Assembly (NCBI RefSeq): GCF_022682495.2
Contig: NC_071389.1
Location: 176,390,056-176,454,055 of the forward strand
DNA length: 64,000 nt
Reading direction: 5' to 3'
From: Desmodus rotundus
Lineage: Eukaryota > Chordata > Mammalia > Chiroptera > Phyllostomidae
In this document: positions 34,310-45,534 of the stretch, piece by piece
How the letters are laid out: each line of letters starts with the position of its first letter
Position numbering within the stretch: the first letter of the stretch is position 1
The notes under the pieces: model-generated
The model's database searches: none
Told to the model about the DNA's origin: nothing
Seen by the model: the letters and a program-made list of their open reading frames with translations, nothing else
Program-made: the position numbers and the translations under genes

Positions 34310-34850
34310 TTGGAAAACGCAATCTGTCATACCTACCCATGAGCCAGCAATCCCATTCCAAGAGATGAAAGTATATGTCCACAAAAAGACTTGTTCATGA
34401 ATATTCATAACAGCATTATTTATAATATTTGCATTCAAGCCAAATGTCCACCAGCAGGAAATGGGTAAACAAATTGGTGTATATTCCTACAACGGACTGC
34501 AACTCAGCAAGAAAAAGGAAAGGTTTGCTGATACAATACCATGGGTGCTTCTCACAGACATTATTCTGAGCAAATACTGAGAGAGTACAGCTGCATTACT
34601 CCACCTACACCAAGTTCTAGAACAGGGAAAACTAATCCTTGGTGAAAAAAAGGTTGCATACAGGACATGGCAGTATTGACTGGGAGAGAGCAAGAGAGAA
34701 TTTTCTGGGGTAATGGGTATATGATATCTTAAAAAGAGTATGAAATATGTATACATATTCATTTATCTTAGCGAATTATACATTTAACATCTGTGCATTG
34801 CCCTGTTTGCATATTTTACCTGAAAATAATATATAAACAAAGGTTGAACT
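34310..34850 (+). mobile_element. L1M ORF2 end and 3' UTR, sense
   Basis: Sense L1M phrases: 'GAGCCAGCAATCCCATTCC', 'CATGAATATTCATAACAGC', 'CATTATTTATAATATTTGC', 'CAAATGTCCACCAGCAGG', 'AATTTTCTGGGGTAATGGG', ending 'GTTTGCATATTTTACC'. Confidence 0.8.
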
Positions 34851-35199
34851 CTAATTATTAAATTTAGTTTTAGCAGCAGTATATATTAGGAATTCTGAAA
34901 CCATTTTCTGTTTAGTCTAGGCTTGAAAAAGTCAGTAAATATATTGAGGATAATGAAACCCAGGTTTCTTACTGTTGGAGAAGAAACCCACATATACAAA
35001 AAGAGGAGAAAGAATGTGTCCCATGGTGCCCAGGATTTTACTACACATGCATTTATGAATCTGTCTTTCTGTTATATATGTATATATATTCCAGCTCTGT
35101 CTCCAGAGACAGCCTTGAAACAATGACACGCCAGGAGCACTAACTGTGTGTAGCACCCAGACCCTCGTTTCCAATGATCATTCCCCATTTAAAGGAACC
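34851..35199. other. non-coding gap between two sense L1 pieces
   Basis: AT-rich, with a TATATGTATATATAT run near 35074-35090. Could be L1 sequence too diverged to recognise. Confidence 0.4.
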
Positions 35200-36300
35200 A
35201 GAGTTCTTGGAGAAAGGCTGATGTCAGTCACAGAAAGGACAAGATAAGCCTGGAACATCTTGTTCCTTAAGAAAGTAAAAAAAAAATCAGAGAATGGTGG
35301 AGACACAACGAAGGAACACAGAAGCCAGCTCACAGGAGTTCCCTGCGGCCAAATCAGGGCCATTTGAACATCAAAAGAAACAATGACTGTAGTTGATTAG
35401 AGCCTATTGAATAAAATAAGAATCCGTAAGTTTTTACAGATATAAATAAAATAAATATTTCTGATAAAGAGGTCCAAGGAGTAAATATGAAAGAAAGAGT
35501 TAGAAAAACAATGATGTTAAAACTACTGAGTGAAAGTTTGACAAAAGACAGGATATTTCCATATTCTCAAACTGTTTTCCTATAAATTACATATTAGTTA
35601 CAAAGGAAGAAAATGTAACTTAGCAAATGAAAACTGGCCAATGATACCTTAACCAAGTAATCAAATTCAACATCACCAGTATTGGAACACACCGACACCA
35701 TGGGCCTGCCAAAATGGTATTCCTGCCTAGCCTGAATTTTCTCATGAGGAAACAAACAGAAATTGTGTGACACTCTAAAAAATAGCCTGTACTCTGAAAA
35801 AATGTCAAGGTCAATAGAGGGGGAAAAAAAGCAGAGGAAATACAGATTAAAAGACACCAAGGAGGTCTGACAACAAATTGGAATGTTATTCTGGGTTAAA
35901 CCTTGGTCCACGAAAAAAAAAAAAAATCTTGTACAAAACACTACTGGGATGATTAATAAAATTTGGCTATGGAGAGTATGAATTCAGTACAACTACGATA
36001 CCAATGTTAAGTACCCCAATTCTGATTACTGTGGTTATGTAAGAGAATGTTCTTGTTCTGAGGAAATACACAATGAAGTATTTAGTTGTACAGGGACATG
36101 ATGACTCAACTTATTCTCAAATTGTCCAGAGACCAAAAAAAACACACAAGGAATGAGAGATGCTGGGGAGGAAGGAAAGGGGGAAAAAGAGGCAAAATGT
36201 GAACAACTAGTTTGGGTACAGGGCCTATGGGAATTATACACTCATTACAACTTTTCTGTAAAGTTTGAGATCATAGACATACATAAAATATCTAAGTCAA
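35200..36300 (+). mobile_element. L1M long 3' UTR, sense
   Basis: Phrases in consensus order for an L1M 3' UTR: 'ACAGGATATTTCCATATTCTC', 'ATATTAGTTACAAAGGAAG', 'GGGCCTGCCAAAATGGTATTCC', 'AAAAAATGTCAAGGTCAATAG', 'GTACAGGGCCTATGGGAATTATAC', 'CAACTTTTCTGTAAAGTTTGAG'. An A-run near 35915-35930 is internal. No ORF2 is attached. Confidence 0.7.
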
Positions 36301-37329
36301 GAGTAGGAAGAAAACGGAAGTGAAAAATTCTGGAGAGGTGTAATGGGTGCATAGAACAGAGGAAGGAAAATAACTGAAATGATTGGGTCACGCCTAGGTT
36401 TCTAAGGAAGAAACGGGGTAAATGAAAGAGTGTACACCATGGGAGATGGGGGAGGGTGGGGGTGCAATAAGGAGATCGTTCCGGGCAGTGTTGAGTGTGC
36501 TAGTGGGACTCCTGGGTTGAACCATGCAGTTAGCTCCTCCGGCAGCCATCCTATGCTGCTCCCTAACTCCAGAAGCTGGGAAGAAGAGAGAACCCCCAAT
36601 TCACATGCCCATTTAATCCCATTTCCTGTGGCATGACTTGGTCATTCCAGGACACAAACCTGAGAGACTTCTGTGGTCCTAGACCTGTAGCTCTAGTAAT
36701 CACTTTTGGAAATCAGGATGAGTTTGAGGAAGATGAAGACTTGGTGAATGATGGGGCAGGAGTGGGCACTGATTCCTACAACAGAGGCAGGTTGGGGCAC
36801 TTTTTCCCAGAAGGGATTCGTGATCTGTCTCTCAGCACAGCCACTCCTGGAAGACCCCTCCTCTCCATCTTCTCTCCAATCTCATCCTACCCATTCCCCC
36901 ACCCCGACCCCAGAGGACTAACATGACCTCAGAGCCCAACATCCTTCAGACAGACCAAGAGATTCTAACCCACATGACAGAGCCTTTGTTTGGACCCCGT
37001 GGACTTCCTTAAAAAACCAAAACAAACAAACAAAACCGCTCGCAGAGCTCCATTCATCTAGTCCAGGAAAGACTGTACTCTCACAATCTACACTTAGTTC
37101 ACTTGCTGACTTAGTCTCAGCAGCGTCCACTCACACGCATTGTCTCCAACATTTGTGGGGTTTTTACTACATGATGAACCCAGGCTACTTTTCAGGTTCT
37201 AAATCTAGGTCAGGCCCAGAACTCTGCAATACTACTCAGCTCCAACTCCATCCTAGATGCTTTTAATAAGTATTATGAAATATTTTAGATGTAAAAAATT
37301 ATACAAAGAATAATCTCATGAATTCCTGT
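36301..37329. other. non-coding stretch, nothing recognised
   Basis: A 97-codon frame (36633-36926, plus) with an acidic patch EFEEDEDLVND has no known relative. No RNA or firm repeat. Confidence 0.45.
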
Positions 37330-37965
37330 GTGTGCTGGTTTTATGTTACTACCTGGCAAAATTACTGCAAACTTACCAGTTTCAAACATCTGGTTTTTAG
37401 CTCACAATTCTGTAGGTCAGCGATCCAGGCATAGTGTGCCTGGGTTCTCTTCCCAGCATCTCACAATGCTTAAATCAAGGTATCAGCCAGATTCACTGTC
37501 ATCTCATCTGTGGATCAAGGTCCTTTCCCAAGCTCTCTGAGGTTGTTCAAAGAACTCGGTTCCTTGCAGTTGGAGGACAGAGGTCCCCATTGCCTCGCCA
37601 GCTGTCAGCTGGGACTACCCTCAGCTCCTAGGGGCCACTCTCAGCTCCTTGCCACATGCTTCCATCTTCCAACTGGCAGCAAAAAATCCTCCTCATGTCA
37701 AATCCCTCTGGAGCTTAAAATCTTTCTCGCTAGGATGAGGCCAGTCCCTTTGCAAGGGGCTCATCTTATTAGCATAGGCTCATCTAGGATAATCTTATTT
37801 TAAGATCTATCTTAAAGTTAACTGAGTTGGGAGGGACCTTAATTACATCTGCAAAATCTCTTCACAGCAGGACCTCAATTAGTGTTGTATTGAATAACTG
37901 AGATCAGGTGTGTGCACACCAGGTAGTGAGAAACTCAAGGGCCCTGTTAGAATTCTGCCCACCAC
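37330..37965 (-). mobile_element. ERVL LTR (MLT2-like), antisense
   Basis: Reverse-complement order: 'TTTTAGCTCACAATTCTGTAGG', 'TGGGTTCTCTTCCCAGCATC', 'AGGTTGTTCAAAGAACTCGG', 'CCTTGCAGTTGGAGGACAGAGG', 'GCCAGCTGTCAGCTGGGAC', 'ACCTTAATTACATCTGCAAAATC', 'TTCACAGCAGGACC'. This is the LTR of an ERVL relative. No internal gag/pol sequence lies next to it. Confidence 0.75.
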
Positions 37966-38089
37966 ACCACGAACCCACCCTTTAGCTGGAGAAAGAAAAC
38001 ATTCTAATAAGCTGATGTCCCTGTGTGCCCCTCCCTCCCCTACCATACTGAATGCAGGGTTTTTCCATTCTTTATGCTTTTCTTATATA

Positions 38090-38535
38090 TGTATGTACCC
38101 CTAACCAGTGTAGGCTCTGGTTTTTTTTATTATAAAAAAACATATTTTAAACCCAACAGGTATATATTCATTCATTTGCAACCCTCAAGTTTGCTGTTTT
38201 CACTCAGCATTATATTCATGAAATTTATCCATGTTGATCTGTGTAGCTTCAGCTTATTTATTTTCACTGGTGTATAATATTTTATTGTATGACTATATCA
38301 CAATGTATTCACTCTTCTATTAATGAATATATAGTTTTCAACTTTGATTAGGAATGATGCTGCTATGAACATTTCTATATATGTTTCTTATGTTTTTATG
38401 CGTGTTTCCAGGTATGCAAGCACACACCTAGGGGAAGAGTTGCTAGGTCATAGGGGATGTATGTCTTCAACTTTACTAGGTATCACCAAATTGCTCTCCA
38501 AAGTACTTGCGCCAATTTGCACACCATTCTAGCTG
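38090..38535 (-). mobile_element. L1M 3' UTR, antisense
   Basis: Antisense phrases: T/A-rich start at 38120, 'TTTTCACTCAGCATTATATTCATG', 'TATCCATGTTGATCTGTG', 'GTTGCTAGGTCATAGGG', 'CCAAATTGCTCTCCAAAGTAC'. A 5'-truncated copy. Confidence 0.8.
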
Positions 38536-38559
38536 TTAGTTACTAGTAGTACAAATGAT

Positions 38560-38790
38560 CAACTTACTGTGCGTTTATTATGCAAGATAACAACCTCTGT
38601 ACGTGTATTCTGCTTCACTGTCACAAACTTATGGGCAAGGTATTATTATCATCATCCCTATTTTACAGATGAAAAAACCAAGGCTCAGATAAACATCTTT
38701 TCAAAGCTCATGTAATTAGTGACAGAGCCAGGATTTGAATACATTGATCAGAGTCCAGAGAATATGCTCTCAGTCACTGCACATCACTGA
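38560..38790 (-). mobile_element. MIR SINE, antisense
   Basis: Textbook antisense core: 'TATTATCATCATCCCTATTTTACAGATG', 'CAAGGCTCAG', 'ATTAGTGACAGAGCCAGGATTTG'. The best-preserved MIR in the window. Confidence 0.9.
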
Positions 38791-39044
38791 CTCCTTTCCC
38801 CCACTGAAAACCAGGTGGGACGTGAGAGGGGAGGGAAAGAATGGGTAGAAATGTGACTCAGATGTGCGGCCCTCCCTCTACTTTATCCGGACATTCTTGG
38901 GACTCCCCCTACTGGAAGATGAGGCATAAAATTGTATCATGTAGGAAGAAAAGTTCAAAATGACATCCTTCTTGTAATCAGAGATATTTACCCATGTCAT
39001 GTCCTGCAAAGATACAAGCTATACGGTTCTAAAGCCAAGTAGAT

Positions 39045-39240
39045 CTTGATTTGAAACACACTCCACCACTTGCCAGGTGATTTTGGAGCAAGTCCTTTAC
39101 TTTTTCTAATCATCAGCTTCTTTGTTTATAAAATGAGATAATGATAATAATGACGGAAAAACCTGATATTCAATTGAGAGAGATGAAAATTCTTGCAGCA
39201 AGCCTGGCACATAAGAGGCACTCAGTAAAAGCTGGTGAAT
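39045..39240 (+). mobile_element. MIR SINE
   Basis: 'CTCCACCACTTGCCAGGTG', 'GGAGCAAGTCCTTTACTTTTTC', 'TGTTTATAAAATGAGATAATG', and the tail 'AGCCTGGCACATAAGAGGCACTC'. Confidence 0.85.
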
Positions 39241-40486
39241 TGAATCCTTGGCAGTGGGAGATTTCAAAGCCTCAGAAGTTCTAGTCTCTGAGATAAGAAG
39301 AAGCTAGGCATTAAGGGCACAGTGACCCATTCACAGTAGACTGGTCACAGCACTGTCAGCAGGTCCCAGCAGTTACACAACTATGGGAAAGCGTGATGGA
39401 CACATGGCATACGTGGCCACAGGAACTCTGAGCAAGGGGTGGAATTCCATGTGCTGTTAGCTCCAATCCATGATCCATGTCACTGCAGCATGCAGAGGCT
39501 GGATTCTCACCCATGCAAGAGAAGAGCCGTACATGTGGCTGTGCCTGATCTAGTGGGGGAAGAACTGAAAAGCAGCAAGGGCCTAGAGAGAGGCACTGAC
39601 ATTTGATTTAGCTGAAGTCAGAGATAACGTTGACAGTGTCTATGGGGAAGCAGAGTTCACCTTTCTAAGGCAGTTTCCCAGTGATTCAGAAGTGAATGCA
39701 TGCAACATTGTCTATTTATTCTACCAACTACCTCTTCTTCAAATGGGTGGGGGGCAAGCTGGGGGCTCTGTGCTTGGTGCCATAGTAGACAGCAGGATGA
39801 GCAAGACCTGGCATGGCTCTCAGGGACCCTGGCTCCTGCTCTGTCCAATGCCATTTGCTAGAGTGTGCCACAGCAGGGTGCCCCTGGGTCTACTTATTCC
39901 TCCAGGATGCTCCTCCCTCCTGGAAGACTCTCATCTCATCTCAGGAACGAAGCCCTCTAGATCTGTAAGATAAATGGCCCATTATCTTGTTCCTGACTAA
40001 AATGTCTTTTCACTAAAGAATACTGCTAACATTGAGAACTCAGGTGAGTGAGGAAGGTGAATATGATGAGATGATCTCTTGCCACAACTCCAAGCATGTA
40101 ATTGAGCCCTGTTCATGTCCAGGCTACAGAATAAGTGGGAGGATAATGTCCAGGCATCATATGACTAAAGGGAAGGAATCATGAAGGCATAACAGAGTTG
40201 GATCTGAGAAGGCCCAGAATTTAAGTGCATCATCAGCCTAATTCCCCTACAGATGTTAGCTGGAATTAGCCTCATCTGGAAAAATCTGGTCCTAGGAGGA
40301 GCCCAAACTAGAAAGGAGGCTCCAAATGCCCTGTACCCTGATGAGGGTATCATTGATAAGAAAATGGAATAGTGCCAAAGCCAAAAGTCCAACAGTAAAG
40401 AGGGACTCAGTCAGTCAGGTGACTAAGTCTTTGGGGATAATGGAAAAGGCAGACCTCTCATTCTGCAATGGAATACTCTTGCAAAC
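39241..40486. other. non-coding stretch, nothing recognised
   Basis: No repeat family, RNA gene or credible coding frame seen. May be unique sequence. Confidence 0.5.
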
Positions 40487-40501
40487 CAGTAGGCAAGTCT
40501 T
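40487..40501. repeat. target-site duplication of VES SINE, left copy
   Basis: CAGTAGGCAAGTCTT, matching 40805-40819 (CAGTAGTCAAGTCTT) at 14 of 15 bases. Confidence 0.85.
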
Positions 40502-40772
40502 TGCCCCAGCCATATGGTTCAGTTGGTTGAGTATAGTCCTGTGCATCAAAAGGTCACAAGTTCAACTCCTGGTCAGGGTATATACCTAGGTTGCAGGTTC
40601 AATCCCTGGTCCCAGGATATATGAGAGACAGCCAATTGATGTTTCTCTCTCACACCAATGTTTCTCTCTCTCTCTCCCTCTCTCCCTCTCTCCCTCCCTC
40701 CCTCCCTCCCTCCCTCCCTCCCTCCATCCCTTCCTCTCTCTCCAAAATCGGTAGACATATCCTCAGGTGAGG

Positions 40773-40804
<32 letters not shown>
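40502..40804 (+). mobile_element. VES-type SINE (bat), with CT repeat and poly(A) tail
   Basis: tRNA-derived head GCCCCAGCCATATGGTTCAG. The A-box-like TGGTTCAGTTGGTTGAG is at 40515-40531 and a B-box-like AAGTTCAACTCC at 40558-40569. A second B-box-like AGGTTCAATCCC is at 40595-40606. Then come 'GCCAATTGATGTTTCTCTCTC', a long CTCC-type tract and 29 A residues (40776-40804). The pure A tail and the 14/15 duplication suggest a fairly recent insertion. Its body differs from the SINE at 18233-18412, so it belongs to another VES subfamily. Confidence 0.9.
40662..40742. repeat. (CTCC/CT)n pyrimidine repeat inside the SINE
   Basis: TCTCTC changes into CTCCCTCC units. It is internal to the VES SINE and probably expanded after insertion. 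Confidence 0.9.
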
Positions 40805-40819
40805 CAGTAGTCAAGTCTT
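40805..40819. repeat. target-site duplication of VES SINE, right copy
   Basis: CAGTAGTCAAGTCTT directly after the poly(A) tail. One mismatch (G/T) to the left copy. Confidence 0.85.
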
Positions 40820-41690
40820 AAACAACATGAGCCATTAAAGTCACCGAAAAATGAAGAGAAGAAGGAGAGAAAAAGAAGGGGTGGGGAGAAGATGATCCTG
40901 CTTCTCACACACAAGCCCCAGGATCCAAATCTTTTAGGGAGGAAATACTGCTTGGTCATCATACCTTTTCTGTATGAGAATGGAGAAATTAGGGTGTGCT
41001 GTTTCCAGACTGGAATGGTAACATTTCTAGACTTCAGAAATGTTACCTGGAACATTTCTAAATGTTCCAGGTAACAGAACATTTCCCGCTGGGATTGTGC
41101 TGGAAGAACAATGGCAGCAGGGCCATCCAGGAGCAGGGTGCTGCCCTCAATGTCAGTCTGTGGGAAAACAGTTGCAAGTGAGGATAAGCTATCTTGGGGG
41201 TTAACCCCTCACTAGAGAGGCAGATGGCCCTGATTCCACAATGTTTCTCTGTGGCTGTATCGCAGTCTGGTTGTGGGTGAGTCACTTCCCAGAGCATTTC
41301 GGCTTTCCATCTGCAAATCGCAGGGACAGTCTGAAACCTGAGCATGGGGAGGGGAGAGAGCAGAAAAAGCCTGGAACTTCAGGTTCAGTTTGGCTTCAAG
41401 AAGAAGTAAGCAAGGCATCCATTCTTCTCTTTGATTGAAAAGTATTTACTTCTATGTTGGGTAATACATTTTGCCCCAGCTCTACCTAAGACTAATTTAT
41501 CTCCAGGGCTAAGTTCCATGAAAGTTCTGGTCTTTGTGAAGGGTAGCAGAGTTTGGAAATTTATTCCTTCATACTAGCCTTCCAAGGCATGATTTGAATA
41601 TGTGCCTCAGCAAAATTAAAAAAACATATTACCCTTTGGGGTCTCTGGCAGAAAGTCAAAACTATAAAAGTATTGGTAATGTTGACTGAG
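40820..41690. other. non-coding stretch containing stacked palindromes
   Basis: Apart from the palindromes at 41003-41075, no repeat family, RNA gene or coding frame was recognised. Confidence 0.5.
41003..41075. repeat. cluster of three adjoining inverted repeats
   Basis: TTCCAG/CTGGAA at 41003-41015 (1-base loop). GGTAACATTTCT (41017-41028) pairs with AGAAATGTTACC (41036-41047) over a 7-base loop. GTTACCTGGAACATTT (41042-41057) pairs with AAATGTTCCAGGTAAC (41060-41075) over a 2-base loop. The second and third share bases and are built from the same GTTACC, AACATTT and CCAG words, so they probably arose from one another. Confidence 0.9.
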
Positions 41691-42111
41691 TTTTTTTAAA
41701 TTATAAAAGTGATATGTGCACATTTAAAAAAAAATAAATGTTCAAAAACCCTAAAAGGGTACTAAAAATTATCCATAACAATGGTTAATATTTGGGTTCT
41801 AATCTCTCTGTGTGTAAATAAGATAATAAGATCCCATTATGTGAATCCACTTTTACTTTTTATGGTATATACTGTGAGAATTTTCTGGGGTCATTAAATA
41901 TTCTTCAGAAACATGATTTGTAATAGTTTTATAAAATTTCTTCCTATGAGTACAATATAATTTATTTAACCTTCACCCATTTGGAGACATTTATGCATGC
42001 TGTTTCTATTTTTCTCTCTTATAAATAATGATGTACTTAAGGGGTTTTTTTGAATGAATCTATAATTATTTCATTAGGGTAGATCCCTAGCAGTGAAATT
42101 ACTGGGTCAAA
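41691..42111 (-). mobile_element. L1M 3' end, antisense, left part of a split copy
   Basis: T-rich start, 'TAAATTATAAAAGTGATATGTGC', 'ATTATCCATAACAATGG', 'CATTTGGAGACATTTATGC', and 'GTAGATCCCTAGCAGTGAAATTACTGGG'. The match stops after GGGTCAAAC and resumes at 42641. Confidence 0.75.
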
Positions 42112-42640
42112 CAAAGCTTTGAGTGGCAAATGGCAGAAAACAAAACTCAAACTGACTTAACAATAAAGGGATTTTGTTGTCACATATAAATTAGAATTCC
42201 AGAAATAAGCCAGATTTCAGGTTCACTGATTCACTGATTCGATGGTGTGGTCAGGGATCCATTTTCTTTCTCTCTCATCTGTCAACAGCAAAGGCGACTC
42301 TATGCTCGGCTGACTTCACTCTGGTTGTAGGATGGCTACCAGCCACCATCAGGGCGACAGACTTTCTCAGTCACATCGAGAGGGAGGGAAGACATTTCTG
42401 CCTCTACATTCCAAGCCACAGTTTTGAGATTCACCAATGACCATGGACCAGTGGTTCAAATGGTCTGATTGGCCTTGATCAATCTGAGACTATCCATAAA
42501 GGCAGGGAGGGGCCAACTTCCCCTGAACACATGGACTCTTGGAGAAGGATGAATATGGACAGTATTAGGAAGAGCAGCAGAAAAGAGGGCTGAAAGGGCA
42601 CAACAAATATTCACTACAAGGATGAATTCTTAAGGGACTC
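42112..42640. mobile_element. interspersed repeat inserted in L1, family not named
   Basis: About 530 bp sit between two parts of one antisense L1. The start 'GTGGCAAATGGCAGAAAAC', 'ACTCAAACTGACTTAACAATAAAGGG' and 'GGATGGCTACCAGCCACCATC' recalls a medium-reiteration mammalian repeat I cannot name with confidence. No terminal repeats or open frame were seen. Confidence 0.5.
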
Positions 42641-42880
42641 GATGTGAATTTTCAAATTATTTTCCAAAGGTTGTACCAATGTGAAATCACCAGTGTGGTT
42701 AGAAGGTCTGTCTAACTGTACTCTCACTAGCACTGATTATTTTATTTAAAAATAAAATTTTAATTAGCCAATTCCAATTTGATGGGCCTAAATAACTACT
42801 ATACAGCCCTACATAAATTTATATTTCTTTGTTCATTATCATGTGCTTGTGGCCATTTAGGATTTCAAAGCCTTGATAGT
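42641..42880 (-). mobile_element. L1M 3' end, antisense, right part of the split copy
   Basis: 'TTTTCAAATTATTTTCCAAAGG', 'TTGTACCAATGTGAAATCACC', 'ATTCCAATTTGATGGGCC', 'GTGCTTGTGGCCATTTAGG'. It continues the left part in consensus order. Confidence 0.75.
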
Positions 42881-43859
42881 TAAATTCTGACTATGAAGAG
42901 TCTAAATAATTCCAGGCCTCAGGCTGACCTACCCATCCCTGACCATTGAGTAACAAATGGGACCCTCTTTCTACCAGTGAATAGAGTCTGAGTTGGGCCC
43001 TAATTAATGTTTCCTTAGTGAGTGTCTGGGCACCCATAACGTCCACTGTATTTCTAGGTGATAATTCTCCCCTAGCCCCAGCCCCAATTCCCAACTTGCT
43101 CTCTAGGGTCCCGTCGGGACTGGAACTCTGATGTTTTGCTGCCAGTGGGAGGGAAGGCTGAGTAAGCGTAGTCCATTTCCCAGGCACAGCCCTTTGGTTT
43201 AAGCAGGGAAGGAAAGTCCTGCTGCCAAGGCCCTGGATTGCTGTGCTCTGAGACTCTCCACTGAGCCCTCTCCTTGCAGACTGAACCTCCTAAAATGCTG
43301 TTTCAGCATCTCAGACTGGACCAGTACTTGTGACATAATTTAACTGTTTGCGGGGCCAGCTGTAAAGCCTGGTCACTCTCTCTAGAACTGACCCTCATGC
43401 CTCTTGTTTGCTTCCATCTCTCTCCAGCCACCACTGCATTTTCCTACAGCCTACCTGATACAATACTTCAACATGGAAGTCTCCTCCTTCACCATACACC
43501 ACTGCCTGGCCCCTTTTGGAACCGTCCACTTCTTAACGTCCTCTTTCCCAGGAATGAAAGTATAAAAGAGGAAAATGTGTATGTCATTAAAATGTAAAAA
43601 TGGGCTCCAGATTACAATTTAGCTTCCAAACAAGCCTCTAGCAAGAGTCACAGGAAGGGAGGCTCAATCAACTAGGGTGTGGTATTCACGATAGCCACAT
43701 ATGTATTGCTGAAATCAGACCTTGGCTGCCCAGGCTTTCACAACAGAACAAGGGAGTCCGTTGGGACTTTATAAAAGTCCCCCAGGATGCTGGCTCGATG
43801 GGCTGAAAATCTTAGATGTTTCCTTAATGCATGGGATGCTGTAGCAAGCAGGGACTTGA
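42881..43859. other. non-coding stretch, nothing firmly recognised
   Basis: 43385-43480 is weakly like sense L2. No coding or RNA evidence. Confidence 0.45.
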
Positions 43860-44440
43860 CAGATCACCTCCATTCATTCTACTTTTCAGTGCAAAGTGCC
43901 AACCTTGGGCTAGTTGCTGTGAATATAAACATGAACCAGCCCTGCGCTCTATCCCCAAATGCAGAAAGGCCAGGACAAACAAATGTACGTGAAAAGTAAT
44001 GTCAGTGCTGTGATAGACATTTATTCATCTGGGTCACGGAGAAAGGAGAGTTCAGAACAGTTCCACGGAAGATGTGCCCTTGAACTGAATCTTGAAAAGT
44101 GTGCAGGTTTCCTCCAGGGACACAGAAATGGCATGGAGTGTGCTAAATATGGAGAGAAGAGAAGCTGGGGAAAGCTGGAAGACATAGAACATGCTAGTAT
44201 CTTCAAAGGAACTATAAGTAACTCAGTGTTGCTAAGGCATAGGTCAAGAGGAAGGAGGAGGAAGAAATGGGGCTGCAGAAATGGATCAAACAAGCAAAAA
44301 AAAGCGTGAGTTTATACTGCGGGTCAGAAATGAAAAGACGTATTTGTTTCAGGTGTCTGTATGGAGATTGAGTGAAGTGCCACGCTGAAGGTGAACAGGA
44401 GACTGTTGTCACAGTCCAGGAAAAAGATGGAAGAGATGGT
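43860..44440 (-). mobile_element. L2 LINE, antisense
   Basis: 'GGGCTAGTTGCTGTGAATATAAAC', 'GTCAGTGCTGTGATAGAC', 'GCCCTTGAACTGAATCTTGAAAAG', 'CTCCAGGGACACAGAAATGG', then the 'AGAAGCTGGGGAAAGCTGG' region. Confidence 0.65.
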
Positions 44441-44519
44441 GGAAATTAGAAGGTGCCAGATTTGGTTACCAGTTACATGTGGAGACTAGGGGATAATGAC
44501 TAGTGTAGGAAATCTACTA

Positions 44520-45210
44520 CCTCATTAAATCATTCATTCAATCATTTATCTACTCAATAAGTATTTAAGAGCTTGTTAATTGCTGGTTCAGCTGGAGGGA
44601 CACAAGCTAGTCATGATCTCTGTCTTTATGAAACTCACAAATAATTAAACAAGTGATAATAACAAGAATGATTGTTGTTATGATAAGGGAGGTACAGCGA
44701 GATGAGGGGTGATCAGTCTTACCTAGGGGACAGGTAAAGCCTAGCTGAGAAAGAGATGTTTACTCTGATACATGGAAGATCAGTTAAAGTTAGCCAGGTA
44801 GGGACAAGGGGAAAGGAAAAATGTTCTTCACAGAGAAAAACGATTTGTGAAGACCCAGAGGAAAAGAGTGTGGCACATGTGGAAATTGAAAAGGCAGAAA
44901 TATGACTAGAGTGTGGAAAAAGAGGTTGAGAGACAAGATATGAGGTCAGAAGCAAGGCTGGATCCAGAAAAGTAAATGCTTGGTAAGCAGTTGGAGATTT
45001 CAGACCAGATCCAAAAGGGCTGGCTAACAATTTGCAGAGCTCAGAACATACTGTAAAGTCTCTGATCTTGGAAACGTGGCTGATCGTGTTAAGTGGCATG
45101 ATCACATGTTCATTTGGAGAAGGTGATTCTGCATTGTGGAGAATGATTTGAAGAGGAGTGAGACTTGAGTCAGGAAGACCAGAGGGGAGATTGATGCAAC
45201 ACTGATGAGA
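44520..45210 (-). mobile_element. L2 LINE, antisense, second copy
   Basis: Begins with the reverse L2 tail ('CATTCATTCAATCATTTATC', 'CTCAATAAGTATTTAAGAGC'), then 'CACAAACTAGTCATG'-like text, 'GAAGACCCAGAGGAAAAGAGTG', 'AGAGACAAGATATGAGGTCAG', 'GTGGCATGATCACATG', 'GCATTGTGGAGAATGATTTG'. It restarts at the L2 3' end, so it is a separate insertion from 43860-44440. Confidence 0.7.
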
Positions 45211-45534
45211 TCACAACCTAACTAAGGAAGCCAGCCGGTGCTACCTGGGCTACGGCTCTATGAGTGGAAATGAAACCTCACTGAGCTTCTAAAACATCGA
45301 TGGAAATGTGTCAAGATAGAGATACTTGTATATTTCAGTTGTCCTGACAGGCAGAACATTATATGCAATTGGAAAGAAGGCTTTGATAAGCCACTGTGGT
45401 CACAGGGAACTCCTCACTGCCTCAGCCAGCTCCTCCCAGGCCCACCAAGGGACGTAGTAGACTTACAGCAGATGGCAGCTGAATTATTTCATGGGGAAGT
45501 ATGCAACTGTGGGGCCGGAGCAGAACTGCTGAAA

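Noticed and set aside
40640..40742. CRISPR-like or satellite array
   Set aside because: Short CT units without spacers, inside a SINE. No array of regularly spaced repeats exists in the window.
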